DNA of 64,000 nt from Coniferiporia sulphurascens (lineage: Eukaryota > Basidiomycota > Agaricomycetes > Hymenochaetales > Hymenochaetaceae): contig NBBA01000008.1 of assembly GCA_002794785.1 (NCBI GenBank), positions 558,001 through 622,000 of the forward strand, given 5' to 3'. Below are positions 44,114 through 56,900 of the stretch, piece by piece; position 1 is the first letter of the stretch, and the number at the start of each line of letters is the position of its first letter. The notes under the pieces are model-generated. The model was given only the letters and a program-made list of their open reading frames with translations, was not told the origin of the DNA and did not search any database. The position numbers and the translations under genes were made by a program.

Positions 44114-46060
44114 TTACTCAAGCAAAGACAGCAGGCTGTCACTTCCCCTCATCGGCCGAACGGGTGCGCCCATCCCTCGAGCCTGTCGACCGCCTTCAAA
44201 GTCAGCCTCGACGCAAGCTGTATGTGTCCCAGAGCGCTCCACACGCCTATAGTTGAGGTCGCGGAAGGTAAATGTGCTAGACAAGCGCGCCCGCAGTTGC
44301 TTTGCCTTTTTCGGAGAAGTGCGCGTCGAGGACTGGAAGAAAGAAGGCTCGGGATTTTCGTCCCTATCGAGCCACCCAAACTGAGAAGACATCCGGCGCA
44401 CAAACCCTGTATTCACTGGCAGGCTCATACGGCGCGCTCTCTTCGAATTTGGCTCCGCAAGCTTAGCTGCACTGGGGCCGGGGGGACCGGGAAAATCTTG
44501 GTAAGGTCGCAATGTATCAGAGCGCACTCGCTCGGTACATTGACTTAGATCCGTGGTAGCACTCGATGTCGGCAAAAGCGCAGTGCCTCCCAAAATGTCG
44601 TCCGTGGCGTGCTCCTTCGACAATTTCAACATGTCGGAGAATGACCTATGACGAGGACGGCGCTTTTGCGCCCCCTCAGCACCCGCGAAGCTTTTAACGC
44701 GACGCCTCGCTGCTGCGAAGAGACCGCGCAACTTTGTTGGGGATTGGAGTGGCAGGGCCCGCTGGTACACACGAGACCGGTCGGTGTCCTCCTCGCTTAT
44801 GCTCGGAACGCAATCTGCGGCGGAGTCGGAGATCGACGCGCACGAGGACGCAAGTGGTTTGTGACCGGATGCAGGTGGATAAACATGACCGCAATCAGAG
44901 TCAGGGAAGTTTGGAGACAGACACAGAGCGGATGATGTGCGAGAGTCTCCGAATAACCCGATCGACAAGGACGACCGACTCGCGTTCGCGCGCATTGAGG
45001 ACTCTGACCCAGAAGAATCTGCTTGCAAATCAGAATCTATACTCGCTGACGGATCGCGCTCCGCGATGCTTTCGACTGAATCACTGGATAACTTCTCGTC
45101 CTTTGTAACCACCTCACATCCTCCGGTTCCTTCTTTGTGCAGGGAATGTGACGAGCCTGCACATAGCGAGCCACGGGCCTGGCAGCGTCCGCACACACAG
45201 TTGACGTTCAAGCTTTCTTGCTGATGTGTGTGGAGAATACGGGCGGTATGGCGCGCGCTGCAGCTCTGTTGAACGTCGCTGCAGTCAGAGAACGAAGGTG
45301 AGGGAGATTCGACGGGTACGTCATCAAAAACAAGCTCGACAGATCCCACCACACTTCGCACGTCGTCAAGCTCCTGCCAGTGGTCTGCGGTGTCGCTGAA
45401 ACTCTCCGCGTCTTTACTTGACCCAAGGAGCGAATCCACTTCGAGCATGTCATTGTCCAAGGTGCTAAAACTTTGCAAATCCGTCTTGATAGTTACATTA
45501 GTTCCAGAACTCGCGTTAGAACATGTCGGGCTTTGTGGCACGTCCCCGGATCGCGCCTGGTCGCACAAACCGACGAAATTGAGGAGACCTGAAGGGAAAG
45601 ACATGGTCGGCGTCACTTGAGTCGGAAAAGCCCGAGCTGTGGATTCTGGCTTTGCGCTCGTGCTCAGACGAGATCTAGCCTGAGGTGCGAATGACGGAAA
45701 ATATGTCGCAGGGAGGAGATTTATAGGCAAGAGGCGGGAAGGGGAAGAGATGATAGAAGTTGGGTGGCTCGTGAAATGATGTATCCTTTTAGTGGTCTGC
45801 GGTAAGGCCCAGAAGCAGCGCATTAATCCCTTAGAGTTCGTGGGCTCGTTCTCCTCGCTTCCCACGTGTATGACAATCTCATCTTTCAGTAGAGTCTTGT
45901 CCCAATGCGAGTAAAGCTCCCTCCCCGCCACGCGGTAGGTAGATAATCCGGAGGGGGAGACAGAGAAGCTGAGGTTAACAGCCCTGTTTTCGCTACTTAT
46001 CCCAGGGCACTGGCGATGCGAATCCGATCTTTTTCCTGAAGTACAGCTGTGAAGAGTCAT
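44114..46060 (-). CDS. Large hypothetical protein, Ser-rich, intronless
   Basis: An uninterrupted 648-codon ORF, the longest single exon outside the transposons, and so very unlikely to be chance. No domain is recognised. It is Ser/Asp/Glu-rich with many SP and RxxS sites, for example RPRHRSFSDMLKLSKEH and KRARRMSLPVNTGFVRRMSS near the C-terminus, typical of a phosphorylated regulatory or scaffold protein. A short Cys cluster (VNCVCGRCQARGSLC) lies mid-protein. The start is uncertain: ATG 46060 is the first, but MSFPSGLLNFVGLCDQ (about 45603) is a plausible internal start, since the codons before it are less biased. Without homologues the call stays open. Confidence 0.6.
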   Translation of the reverse strand: MTLHSCTSGKRSDSHRQCPGISSENRAVNLSFSVSPSGLSTYRVAGRELYSHWDKTLLKDEIVIHVGSEENEPTNSKGLMRCFWALPQTTKRIHHFTSHPTSIISSPSRLLPINLLPATYFPSFAPQARSRLSTSAKPESTARAFPTQVTPTMSFPSGLLNFVGLCDQARSGDVPQSPTCSNASSGTNVTIKTDLQSFSTLDNDMLEVDSLLGSSKDAESFSDTADHWQELDDVRSVVGSVELVFDDVPVESPSPSFSDCSDVQQSCSARHTARILHTHQQESLNVNCVCGRCQARGSLCAGSSHSLHKEGTGGCEVVTKDEKLSSDSVESIAERDPSASIDSDLQADSSGSESSMRANASRSSLSIGLFGDSRTSSALCLSPNFPDSDCGHVYPPASGHKPLASSCASISDSAADCVPSISEEDTDRSRVYQRALPLQSPTKLRGLFAAARRRVKSFAGAEGAQKRRPRHRSFSDMLKLSKEHATDDILGGTALLPTSSATTDLSQCTERVRSDTLRPYQDFPGPPGPSAAKLAEPNSKRARRMSLPVNTGFVRRMSSQFGWLDRDENPEPSFFQSSTRTSPKKAKQLRARLSSTFTFRDLNYRRVERSGTHTACVEADFEGGRQARGMGAPVRPMRGSDSLLSLLE

Positions 46061-46833
46061 CGAATTTCAAGCGAATCCAGTTCTCCGCGTATGCTAATTC
46101 GGTACCCTTAGGATTTAATGACAGTAAGATTTGAAACATCGCATGAGTTTCGTATTCCTCAACGAACTAGATTTAGTGGGTTCTTACCTTGCAACACGCA
46201 AACGAGCTGTAAAACCAGTCTGACGAGAGGTCCGTACTGAGCCGAAATTGATGTTCGGTGCAGGATATGTGCCCACTACGCCCGCTTTTATAGACCTCAG
46301 CATGCTCGAGACATTGCATATATTATTGAGCCGCTTTGTCTAACAATGCCACCGTTGAGTTCACGAAATGGAAAAAGACCTCATCAAAGCTGCGGCCACA
46401 AAGTCGTCTATCGCCTCTTGGACACTGAACCACAGCTTTTTTTTGTTAAGCATAGTGAACGCCAAAAGGAGGGTTTGAAAGAAGTGTGCTTTCCGAGACT
46501 CCACATGTTAGGCCTCAGGCCCCGTCCACTTAATGTATACTTACCAAGTTACCAGGTTCCACCGAAAATGACGATGCCTGCCTTCAGCCAGCTTTCCGAG
46601 TGCTTGGAAAAAGCACATTCATCTTCCGATCGGTTGAACGATGTCTCCAAGCGCATGCGTTAATAACAGCAAAATTATAGAATTCGGCATTTAGGAACAG
46701 TATTGTGCAGCAAGACTAGACTAGATGTTGGGAAGCTAAGAGCTAGACGTCGTAAACATCGTAGCAATCAACGGGAAATAGAATAACTACGGTAAACGTA
46801 CGCGATTAGTAATCAACGCCGTTATCGTGACTA
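46061..46833. other. Intergenic with one small ORF of doubtful status
   Basis: A 105-codon ORF at 46346-46663 (+) starts MPPLSSRNGKRPHQ, with no recognisable domain; it may be chance. The rest is AT-rich. Confidence 0.35.
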
Positions 46834-47050
46834 CAGGTGGATGTAAACGGACCGACCAAAAAAGGAAGGAGATCAAACGCCCTCGTACAAATATTTTTTG
46901 TGAGCCAAATCAAAGCTGCAGCTTGTATATAGACGTGTCAATATATTCTGACACTGACTATAAGGTCCTCTCACACTGAGTCAAGTTGTTTGTCTCGCAT
47001 GAGCAGCGAAAAAAGTGTTTGATGCACAATGTGAACCTCCTTCCTTTTTT

Positions 47051-47064
47051 GGCCGGTCCGTAAC
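47051..47064. repeat. Target-site duplication, left copy (GGCCGGTCCGTAAC)
   Basis: This 14-mer belongs to the MITE inverted repeat and abuts the A-rich tail (T-rich on this strand) of LINE II-A. It is identical to 60449-60462. Confidence 0.9.
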
Positions 47065-47250
47065 TTTATTTTTTTTATTTTTTTTATTTTTAATTCAGCA
47101 TTTGTATACTGCTACATTACAGAGTAAAAGACGCGGATATGAAACCATATGAAGTATCGTGCCAGAGGAGATTAACAAGGTATAAAGTTTCTGGTTTTAA
47201 GGCTATGAAATGGTAGGATGTTTGTGTTTCAGAATTTGTTAAAGGTGAAT

Positions 47251-50200
47251 TTAAGGCGGAAAGAATCTGGAATTAAGAATTGGATCGTGTGTTGTAAATG
47301 ATTTAGTAAAGGCTTTCGACGAATTAAAAAAGGAGGCGAGTTTTTGAAGATAAGTTTCTTTTGTGAACAAAATGTGGTCCGGAGGTGGTATGACATTCCT
47401 GAATGCTTGAATGCGTGCGGATTTGAGAAGAGGGCATCGTCGGATAAGATGGTCTCTCGATTGGATAGGTTCCCCGCAAGGGCAAGAGATTGATTCGGTT
47501 GGTACGAAATGCCTGTAGTAATCTCCAAAATGGCCGTGTCCAGTAATGGCATGGAATATGCGCGATGAAATGTCCCGAGGGTAGTAAAACTTTTTCCAAA
47601 ATTGTGGTAATTTCGAAGATGGTATTCCGGTTATAGTGTTAAATGACGTGGACTCCGATATGTTTTTGGTGTTTTGAATTAGGTGGGACCATGATGTGAT
47701 AGCACGAAGGTTGATGTCTTCCTTCTCTCCTGCGTATGTTTTTTGTAGGAATGGACGGCCAATTGGTGAAAAATGAGTAAGCTTGTCGGTGATGACGTTT
47801 CCAGGAATGTCAAGATGACCTGGGGACCAATGAAGGTGAATATGATGTTCGGTGTTTGAAGTAAAAGTGTCAGAGAAATTGTGGAATAATTTAGAAGAGC
47901 ATTGGGCAGCGTGAGGGGATAAGTCAATGATAGCAGGAATGCAAGATGATGAATCTGAAAAGAAATGGATGTTTTTGATATGAATAGATGAAAGAATATG
48001 ACGTTGTCGGAATAATGTGATTCGTTCTGTACATTTGGCAAGGGCGTACATTTCTGCATCGAACGATGAGCCAGAGGGAGAGCAATAGAAATGACCAAGG
48101 TCGACTACTAGGCCTTTATGATAGATAACGAAAGATGAAATGGTGACAGATTTGTTGTTTTTGTAGTTTTTTGAACCGTCTGTGTAAACTATTAAATTGT
48201 GAATATTTTTTGATAAAGAATCGTGTAAAAGAATAATTTTGTTTTTTTGGGAATTTTTTCGATCAATAGAGGATGTTCTGGATTCGAGATGATAAGATAA
48301 CGCTTTGTAATGGTATTGCGATGGATTAGAGGGAAGGTGTTGTGACGGATGGGCGAGGTATGGATTGATATGTTCAGTGCGAGGGTCTGCGAGGAAGGCG
48401 AGGCGATGAAGTTGTGTTTTTGGTTTTTTTGATGTGGATTGATGTCGTGATGTAATTGGTGGTTTCGAAGTAGGAAGATGTGGCCAGGTTGCTGGAAGTC
48501 GGTTAAGAAGTTGAGAATTAAGAGGCAGTCTGTTGAGGCGAAGAGCGGTGGATTGATTGTATTTCTGAAGGAGGATTGGAATTGGGAGGATATGTGCGAT
48601 TCGGTGTAGTGCGTGCGATGGTGTAGTGCGAAAGGTACCGGTAAGAAGGCGAATGCTTTGATTTTGAGCAATAGACATTTGATTCATTTTGGATTGTTGT
48701 CGTATGCCGGTAAACCATAGTTGAAATCCGTATGTAAGGACGGGCAGAATATTGGCGAAATGTAAGGTCCGAAAGTTGGCGAATGACAGACCACGGATTG
48801 TGTTGCCAAGAATGTGTAGTGCCATGGTGGTTGATCGTGCTCTCATGCACATGCGGTGGATGTGGTCATTAAAATTGAGTCTTTGATTGAGATAGAAACC
48901 AAGCCAACGAATGACTGGTGACGGGGTAATAGTAATGGGAGGAGCGTGAATATTTGAAAGGGTAATAGAGGGAAATGAAGTTGGAGAAAACCTGTGTCTA
49001 ATAAAGTGAATGAGGTCAGATTTAAAATGATCAATGGAGAGTTGTATGTTGTTAAGTTTGTTGGAAATGATGTTATAGGCTTTTTTAAGAAGACAGATAT
49101 TTTCTTGATATGATTCGGAATATACTAGGATGAGTTGGTCGTCAACATATGCTTTAAGACAAGTGTCCGAAGAGGAAATGAATGAATCAAGAATAAAAGC
49201 GGTGTATATCGTGGAAAGGATTGGTGAAATGGGTGATCCCTGTGGAATACCGACGTTATGAATAGGTTTTTGTTCAGAAGTAAAATTGTCAATTTTAAAA
49301 GATATATGACGATCAGAGAGAAAAGCTTGCGTCCAAAGAATAATTTTTTGATCAAATCCCAGTAAATGTAAAGAATGTAGAAGTCATGTGTGATTGACGT
49401 TGTCGAAATAACCTTTGATGTCGATAGCGAGTGCTGATGCAATGAGTTTCTTTTTATGGGCGATCTGAATATCGTGAATAAGTGAGAGGCCTGTGTCGAT
49501 GGTGCACGAATTGGAACGGCCGCCAAATTGAATAGTGGGAACTAGGTTGAATCGACCGACATCCCAGGTGAGACGTTTCGCAATGATTTTTTCCAAAACT
49601 TTTCCTATGCATTCGAGGAGTGCAATTGGCCAGTATGATCGAGGGTTACTAGAGTCAGTTTTGTTAGGTTTTGGAATTAGGACAATGTTAGCATTTTTCC
49701 ACGGATGAATATGACGGGAGAAACATTCATTAAATAAATAAAATAAAATTGTTGGGTGGACTGAATTAACCCATTTAATATATGCATATGATATGTTTGA
49801 AATGCCGGGTGCTGAGTTGTTATGTGTAAGATTGAGGCACGTGTCGATTTCGTTCTGGGTGATACGAGGAGAAGATCGAGTAGGTTTTTTGGGAGGGTCG
49901 TACGGAAGGTCGGTGACATTTGGTTGTCGAATATTTGAAAAGAAGGATTGGTGAAAGACGTCCGCTTGTTGTTCTGGCGTATGGACGAATTGGTCTTGAT
50001 AAAGAATAGGTGGTGTGTGTGTTTTTCTTTTCCCAGAGGACCATTTGGCATATCGGTAAATGTCGTAAGATGAAGCTCCTTTGAGGACGGAAGTGGCCCA
50101 TGATTGTTTGGCTTTTTTGAAAATGATTCATGCTTCTTTGTGGAGATGTTCTTTTTCGAAATTTTCGGAGCAGTCCCTGAATGCATGTATTGCTTGGGCA

Positions 50201-51198
50201 CATTCGTCGTTCCACCAGTATGAATAGGAAAAAGTTGTCGACGATGTCTGTGGCATGATTTCTGATGTTGTTAGTAATATTTTTTCAGAAAGTTTATTAG
50301 CGTATTCATAAACGGAGTCGTCGGTTGAAAAAGTAGGAAGCGGTTGATCGTCTAAGTGAAAACTAAATTTTTCAATCCATTCCTTTTTCTGTTCGGGATC
50401 GTACTTGTATGTGGTAGGTGATTCATCGGGTTGGAAGTCATTGTTGATTGGGAGATATGCAATTGTTATCGGAATATGGTTGGATGAGTAGGCTGCCATA
50501 TCGATGCATGTCCAGTCATAAAAGAAATCGGAAAGAATTGCTGAGAAATTTATAAGCGTTAGGTCAATAATAGAGTCGTGTTGTCGATGTTGTCCTTTGC
50601 GTGTTGGGAAATCTGTGTCGTTAAGGATGAAAAGGGACTGGTCTTGGGTCCATGTAAGGAAGGTTTCGGCTTCTGCTGTTGTTCGTCGTGGGTTTCTATC
50701 AGGGAGTCCCCATTCCGAATGGTGTATATTGAAGTCGCCCATAATGCACGTAGGAATGTCGTAGTCGAGTTCGATATCGGTAAGGAAGCGAATGTTGTCA
50801 CCTAAGATGCCGGAGCCGTAATTGTAGCAGTTAATAAGACGTAATGTTTTGTTTAAATACGTGACGTCAATTGTCATAAAGTCTTTATGATTAGTAATGT
50901 CCTGATGCGAAATAGCTGAAAGATGAGGAAATGATTTTCTGACGTAGATGATCACGTGAGGTTTAATGGGAGCGTTAGTATTGTAAGTAGGAATAAAATA
51001 GTCCCAAGCCGGATGTTTTATCGGAAGAAAGATGGGAGTTCCATCAGGATCTGAGTCAGAGCGAGTGATACCAGAGAAACCGATAAAAGGTTCTTGCAAT
51101 GCTAGAATATGTAGATTCGGGTTATTGAGTAGTCATGTCGTTCATGGTCCGCTTTTTGCTACATTTAGCTGAAGTATTCGAAGGGCCATATGATTCAT
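47251..51198 (-). pseudogene. LINE II-A ORF2: endonuclease, reverse transcriptase, RNase H; four TGA codons
   Basis: A single frame of 3948 nt from ATG 51198. The APE endonuclease has MGDFNIHHSEW; its usual SDHIPI motif reads SNHIPI here, so a catalytic Asp is changed. The reverse transcriptase has PIALLECIGKVLEK, IDIKGYFDNVNHT, VGIPQGSPISPI and AYVDDQLILV. RNase H has VYTDGSKNYKN, SSFDAEMYALAK and LHWSPGHLDIPGN. The C-terminal knuckle is CPCGEPIQSRDHLIRRCP. In-frame TGA codons lie at 51142-51144, 51133-51135, 50128-50130 and 49384-49386; where the sister copy is alignable, CGN codons stand there. The length equals that of copy B exactly. Confidence 0.92.
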
Positions 51199-53558
51199 AA
51201 AGTATTGTCGTTAACTGAATTGTATGGGTCGACATGCATGGATGGGGATGACGGGCGTGTAATTGATGAGTTGGAAATGAGATTGTGTCGGGATGGGTGA
51301 ACGTTGATAAGATTTGGGTTGGTCGTTGTTGGTGATGGCGGGGATGATAAAGTCATGCGGATTGGTGCTGGGAAACGATTGAAATAGAGTGCGCATTGTG
51401 AGCAGTCAATAGAGTCGGCCGGGTGTGCTCCTGAACAATTTACGCAGAAAAAGTGATCGCAAGGTTGATTTTCTTGATAGCGCACACTAGAGCATCCTGA
51501 GCACATTTCGCAATGTTGAGATGTAAGGTGACGTTTCAATGCGCAATAACGGCATCCAAGTGGTTGGTTGCATTGAATCGTGAGGTGTCCAAATTTCCAG
51601 CATTTCGTGCATTGTGAGAATCGAGGTTTTGATTTCCATTCTACAGGAACTGTGGATTGACCAAAAATGAAAAATACCGATGTTGTTACTTTGCATAATA
51701 GATCTCCGTTAGGGTCTTCAAATGCGAATGATATAGATGACCGTGGTTTGGTGATAAGTTCAGGGTTACGTGCCCATCGCAGAGGTTGAGTAATTTTTAG
51801 TGAACGGAATAGGTCGTTGAGTAATAAAGATCGGAGGATTACAAGTTCGGAGAAAATCGGAAGGTTGGGCCCGTTTGATGTTATAATATTACTGAGTATT
51901 ACTTTAGACCATTTGATGTCTCGGGTGATCATAAGAGGGTGATTAGGTCGTAATTCGAAGGCTTCTTTTAGGATCGGGATGATGGTGTTGATGGAGTTTA
52001 TCGAAACATTGCTGGGAAATGAGAAGATGCAATTACCGGACATATTCCAATCGGCGCCAATGATACGAATGTGTTGAGCTGTGGGAATGCGGTCGAGTTT
52101 CAACTGGATTCTGTCGATTAGTGTTTTTGAATTTGGTCGTATGGATAAAGGAATGTTTTGACCCTGAAAGCGGGCAACGTAACGCGTAAGATTTGAAATT
52201 GAAGCTGGAGCCGATGGTAAGAGTTTGGGTTGATTCGTTGGCATGTTGAGTCCCAGGTGGTCTTTGTACGTGAGAGTGCTGATAGGTTGGTTTGCGATAG
52301 GGTTACAAATAAGGACAGGAGAGGGGGTTCATTGTCTAGGTCCTAAGGGTCGGGTGCGGCTAACAGTTTCGGTTTGAGTTGGGGGTTGAATAAACCCATG
52401 GCTGATGTTATCGGGTTCATGAGTGTCTTCGGAAAAGGAAACGTGTCTATTGTCATGACTGAATGGAGTTTTTTCTTTTTGGATAGGTGTTTCGATAGAG
52501 GCCATGGTTTCCTCCAGTTGGACCAATCTAGAGATGAGACGAGATTCCAGATCTTGTGCGTGTTTCTTTGCTTGTTCCTGAAGCGTCGTTTGAAGGTTGT
52601 TGATCATAGACGTGATGGTAGAGAAGTCGGGTCCTGAATTGGCGTTGCCCAAAGTGGGTTCGTTATCATTGTAAGCATTATCGTATATGGAGTCTGGGAA
52701 AAGAATAGGGTTCCGAACTTTGAAGTCGAATTGGCCAGCGTCATCGATGGTGATTTTTTTGTAAGTAATTGGTGTCTTTGGGTCGGCCGGGTGAATAATT
52801 GAAACCGCTGTGTTTGAAGGTATGAAATGAAGATGGAAAAGTTGGATCACGTTGGCTAGAGAATTCATGGAATGATCTGTGAGGTGTTGATTAAACTTGG
52901 AGGGCCACGTTTTCGCAATGAGATTCAAGATTTGTTCAATAGAGAGAGTCCACTCGTCAAATGAACCAGGCGCGAGTATGTTTTCGATCGTGTTTCGTGT
53001 TTCGGAAATGATTATTTGATCCTCAATGTTTGACTCATCAGGTGACAGAGTAAATCGGAGTCTGCGTTGTTGGTGCGTGGGAGGTTCGGAGGAAGAAGAC
53101 GATTGTGATTGGATCGAAGCTTGATGTGACAGAATAGGGGCTGGTGCATGTGTTGTGCCCTGTATAGTCGTGTCTGAAGGGGAGGCGGCTTGTAGGAGTG
53201 ACTGAGAGTCCAAGGGAAAAACGACGTCCATAGGTGTTGCTACTGGAGCTGCAAGTGTGATGTCTGAATAATTGGCATAAGTAGAAGTAAAATCTTGAAA
53301 ATGTGCATTGAAGGATGGGCCTTGAGATGTAGGCATAGATAAGACAGAAGGAGACTGAGACGACGGTAATATTTGCTGGTGACCTGTTATATTGATGTTT
53401 TTGTCGATTTCTTGGTTTTCTTTAGGTGGGGACGGAAGAGGACGAGGTGGTGAGTGTGAAGCTGGAATGTTGGGGACCATGGAGTTGTATTGGTGCATTT
53501 CGTCTGGGGTGTTGGCGTATGTCTGGCTGCTGAGAGATGGGTTTTGAGAGTTCGCCAT
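51195..53558 (-). pseudogene. LINE II-A ORF1, gag-like zinc-knuckle protein, one TGA
   Basis: ATG 53558 begins MANSQNPSLSSQTYANTPDE. A Ser/Pro/Gln-rich N-terminal half carries a coiled-coil-like stretch (QTTLQEQAKKHAQDLESRLI). A TGA at 52329-52331 interrupts the frame (CAA-TGA-ACC, against CAA-CGC-ACC in copy B), and the same frame then continues to the knuckles CTKCWKFGHLTIQC, CRYCALKRHLTSQH and CEMCSGC, and to the stop at 51195. The last codons read ...DNTL, stop, with ATGA shared with ORF2. No frameshift was seen. Confidence 0.9.
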
Positions 53559-53752
53559 GGGGGGAAAGAAAAATAAAGGAGGTAGGGGATATGGGGGAAG
53601 GGAAGTGGATATGGTGAAGTTAAGTGTAAAACAGCTCGACGAGTGTCTACTGTGAGTGAGGACCTGGTGTGGGTGGTTAACCCAGAGAGTTTAGGGGCGG
53701 CGAATGTGGCTGTGCTTAGGGTGAGATGATGGTGGTCAGAGGTCAAGGGGTT

Positions 53753-53763
53753 GGCCGGTCTGT

Positions 53764-53766
<3 letters not shown>
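53753..53766. repeat. Target-site sequence between the two LINEs (GGCCGGTCTGTAAC)
   Basis: The same 14-mer as the outer two except for one C-to-T change in a CpG. It abuts the 5' end of copy A on its left and the poly-T (3' tail) of copy B on its right. Confidence 0.9.
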
Positions 53767-53802
<36 letters not shown>

Positions 53803-53961
53803 TGCATTTGTATACCGCTACATTACATAGTAAAAGACGCGGATGTGAGACTAAATGAAGTGTCGTGTCAGAGGAGATTAACAAGGTATAAAGTTTCTGG
53901 TTTTAAAGCATGAAAATCAAAGGTAAGAGGTTTGTGTTTCGGATAGTGAGATAAAAATGAA

Positions 53962-56900
53962 CTATGGTGGAAAGAATCTGGAATTGGGAATCGGGTCGTG
54001 TACTGTAAAAGATTTGGTGAATGCGTTCGAAGAGTTGAAGAAGGAAGCGAGCTTTTGTAGAAAAGATTCTTTGGTGAATAATATGTGGTCTGGAGGTGGG
54101 ATGGCATTCCCGAAGGCTTGTATGCGTGCGGATTTGAGAAGAGGGCATCGACGAATAATATGATCTCTTGTTTGAATATGTTCCCCGCATGGGCATGAAA
54201 TGTTTTCGGTTGGAACGAAACGCCTGTAGTAGTCTCCGAAATGGCCATGTCCGGTGATGGCGTGGAAGATGCGCGAAGATATATCTCGAGGGTAGTAGAA
54301 TTTTTTCCAAAACTGAGGTAATTTGGAGGATGGTATGTTGGTGATGGTATTAAATGACATCGACTCCGATATGTTTTTTGTGTTTTGAATGAGGTGAGCC
54401 CAAGATGATATCGTCTGAAGGTTAATATCTTCCTTTTCGCCTGCGTATGTTTTTTGAAGGAATGGACGGCCAATTGGTGAGAAATGGGTAAGCTTGTCGG
54501 CGATGACGTTGCCAGGAATGCCAAGGTGACCTGGAGACCAATGAAGGTGAATATGATGACGGGTGTTGGAAGTAAAAGAGTCAGAAAAACTACGGAAAAT
54601 TTTTGAAGAACATTGTGCGGCGTGAGGGGATAGATCAATAATGGCAGGAATGCATGATGATGAATCAGAGAAAAAGTGAATATTAGAGATGTGGATAGAG
54701 GAAAGAATGTGACGTTGACGGAAAAAGGTGATGCATTCAGTACATTTTGCGAGGGCATACATTTCTGCGTCGAATGAAGAGCCAGATGGTGAACAATAAA
54801 AATGACCGAGATCGACTACGAGTCCTTTGTGATATATTACGAATGAAGAAACGGTGACGGATTTGTTGTTTTTGTAATTTTTTGAACTGTCTGTATAAAT
54901 GATTAAATTGTGAATATTTTTGGATAATGAATCGTGTAAAAGGATAATTTGATTTTTTTGGGAATTTTTTCGATCAAGGGAAGATGTTCCGGACTCGAGG
55001 TGATAGGAAAGAGCTTTGTAATGATATTGAGACGGATTAGAAGGGAAATGTTGAGATGGATGTGCTAGGTAAGGATTGATATGTTCGGTTTGTGGGTCGG
55101 CGATGAAAGCGAGACGATGTAGTTGGGTTTTTGGTTTATTTGAGGTGGAAAAATGTCATGAAGTGATGGGTGGTTTAGATGTAGGTAAGCGAGGCCAAGA
55201 TGAAGGTAGTCGGTTTAATAGTTGAGAATTGAGTGGGAGTCTATTGAGTCGTAAGGCGGTGGATTGGTTATGTTTCTGTAAGAGAATAGGTATGGGAAGA
55301 ATATGGGCAATGCGGTGTAGGGCATGAGACGGTGTGGTTCGGAAAGTACCGGTAAGAAGTCGAAGGCTTTGGTTTTGTGCGACGGACATTTTGTTTAGTT
55401 TGGGTTTTTGTCGAATACCGGTGAACCAAAGTTGGAATCCGTATGTGAGAACAGGTAAAACGTTCGCGAAGTGTAGGGTCCGGAAGTTGGCAAAAGAAAG
55501 GCCACGAATTGTGTTGCCGAGTATGCGAAGGGCCATAGTGGTTGAGCGTGCCCTCATGCACATGCGGTGGACGTGATCGTTAAAGTTGAGTCTCTGATCA
55601 AGGTAAAAACTGAGCCAACGTATGACTGGAGAAGGTGTGATGGTAACCGGAGGGGAATTAATATTGTTAAGAATGATGGATGGAAATGAAGTGGGGGAAA
55701 AACCGCGTCTGATAAAATGGATAAGGTCAGATTTCAAATGATCGATAGAGAGTTGTATATCGTTGAGTTTGTTAGAAATAATGTGGTAGGCATTTTTAAG
55801 GAGGCGAATGTTTTCCTGATAAGAATCGGAATATACTAAAATGAGTTGGTCGTCGACGTAAGCTTTGAGGCAAGTATCTGAAGATGAATTGAAAGCATTA
55901 AGAATGAAACCGGTGTAAATGGTTGAAAGGATTGGAGAGATAGGCGATCCTTGTGGGATGCCAACGTTGTGGATAGGTTTTTGTTCAGAAATAAAATTGT
56001 CAATTTTAAAGGAAATGAGACGGTCAGAAAGGAATGCTTGCACCCAAAGAACGATTTTTTGATTGAATCCTAATAAATGTAAAGAATGTAAAAGTCGAGA
56101 ATGGTTGACGTTATCGAAGTATCCTTTGATGTCGATTGCGAGAGCTGATACACAAAGTTTCTTTTTATGAGCGATTTGAATGTCGTGAATAAGAGAGAGG
56201 CCAGCGTCGATAGTGCAAGAGTTGGAACGGCCCCCGAACTGCGTAGTGGGAACTAAGTTGAATCGACCGACATCCCATGTGAGGCGTTTGGCGATAATTT
56301 TTTCCAAGATTTTTCCGATGCATTCAAGGAGGGCGATGGGTCGGTAAGAACGCAGGTTACTAGAATCTGTTTTGTTAGGTTTGGGAATAAGTACTATGTT
56401 AGCATTTTTCCACAGGTGAATATGACGCGAGAAACATTCGTTGAATAGATCGAATAAAATTGATGGATGAACTGAATTAACCCATTTGATGTATACGTAT
56501 GAAATGTTAGATATGCCTGGTGCCGAGTTATTATGTGTGAGATTGAGGCATGTGTCTATTTCATTTTGAGTGATACGAGGGGAAGATCGTGTTGGTTTCT
56601 TTGGTGGGTCGTAAGGAAGGTTAGTAACGTCTGGTTGTCAGTCAGTAGAAAAGAATGATTGATGAAAGACGTCTGCTTGTTTGTCGGGCGTATGTGCGAA
56701 TTGATTTTGATATGATATTGGTGGCATTCGAGTTTTTCGTTTCCCAGACGACCATTTTGCGTATCGGTAGATATCATATGATGACGCTCCTTCGAGAACT
56801 GATGTTGCCCATGACTGTTTCGCTTTTTTGAAGATAATACGCGCTTCTTTGTGTAGATGTTCTTTTTCGAAATTTTCGGAGCAATCTCTAAAGGCGTGTA

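Larger units (their letters stand above)
47065..53752 (-). mobile_element. LINE family II, copy A, full length
   Basis: A 6688-bp element on the minus strand. It has a 5' UTR (53752-53559), ORF1 (53558-51195), ORF2 overlapping by 4 nt (51198-47251), a 3' UTR, and an A-rich tail seen as T-rich 47065-47092. It is flanked by the 14-bp target sequence on both sides. It shares its order of domains with family I but little sequence, and uses far more AT-rich codons. It is damaged only by nonsense codons (five found), with no indel in ORF2. Confidence 0.92.

Noticed and set aside
46346..46663. 105-codon ORF as a confident gene
   Set aside because: It is short, has no domain or introns, and lies in AT-rich DNA. 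It is mentioned only as doubtful.
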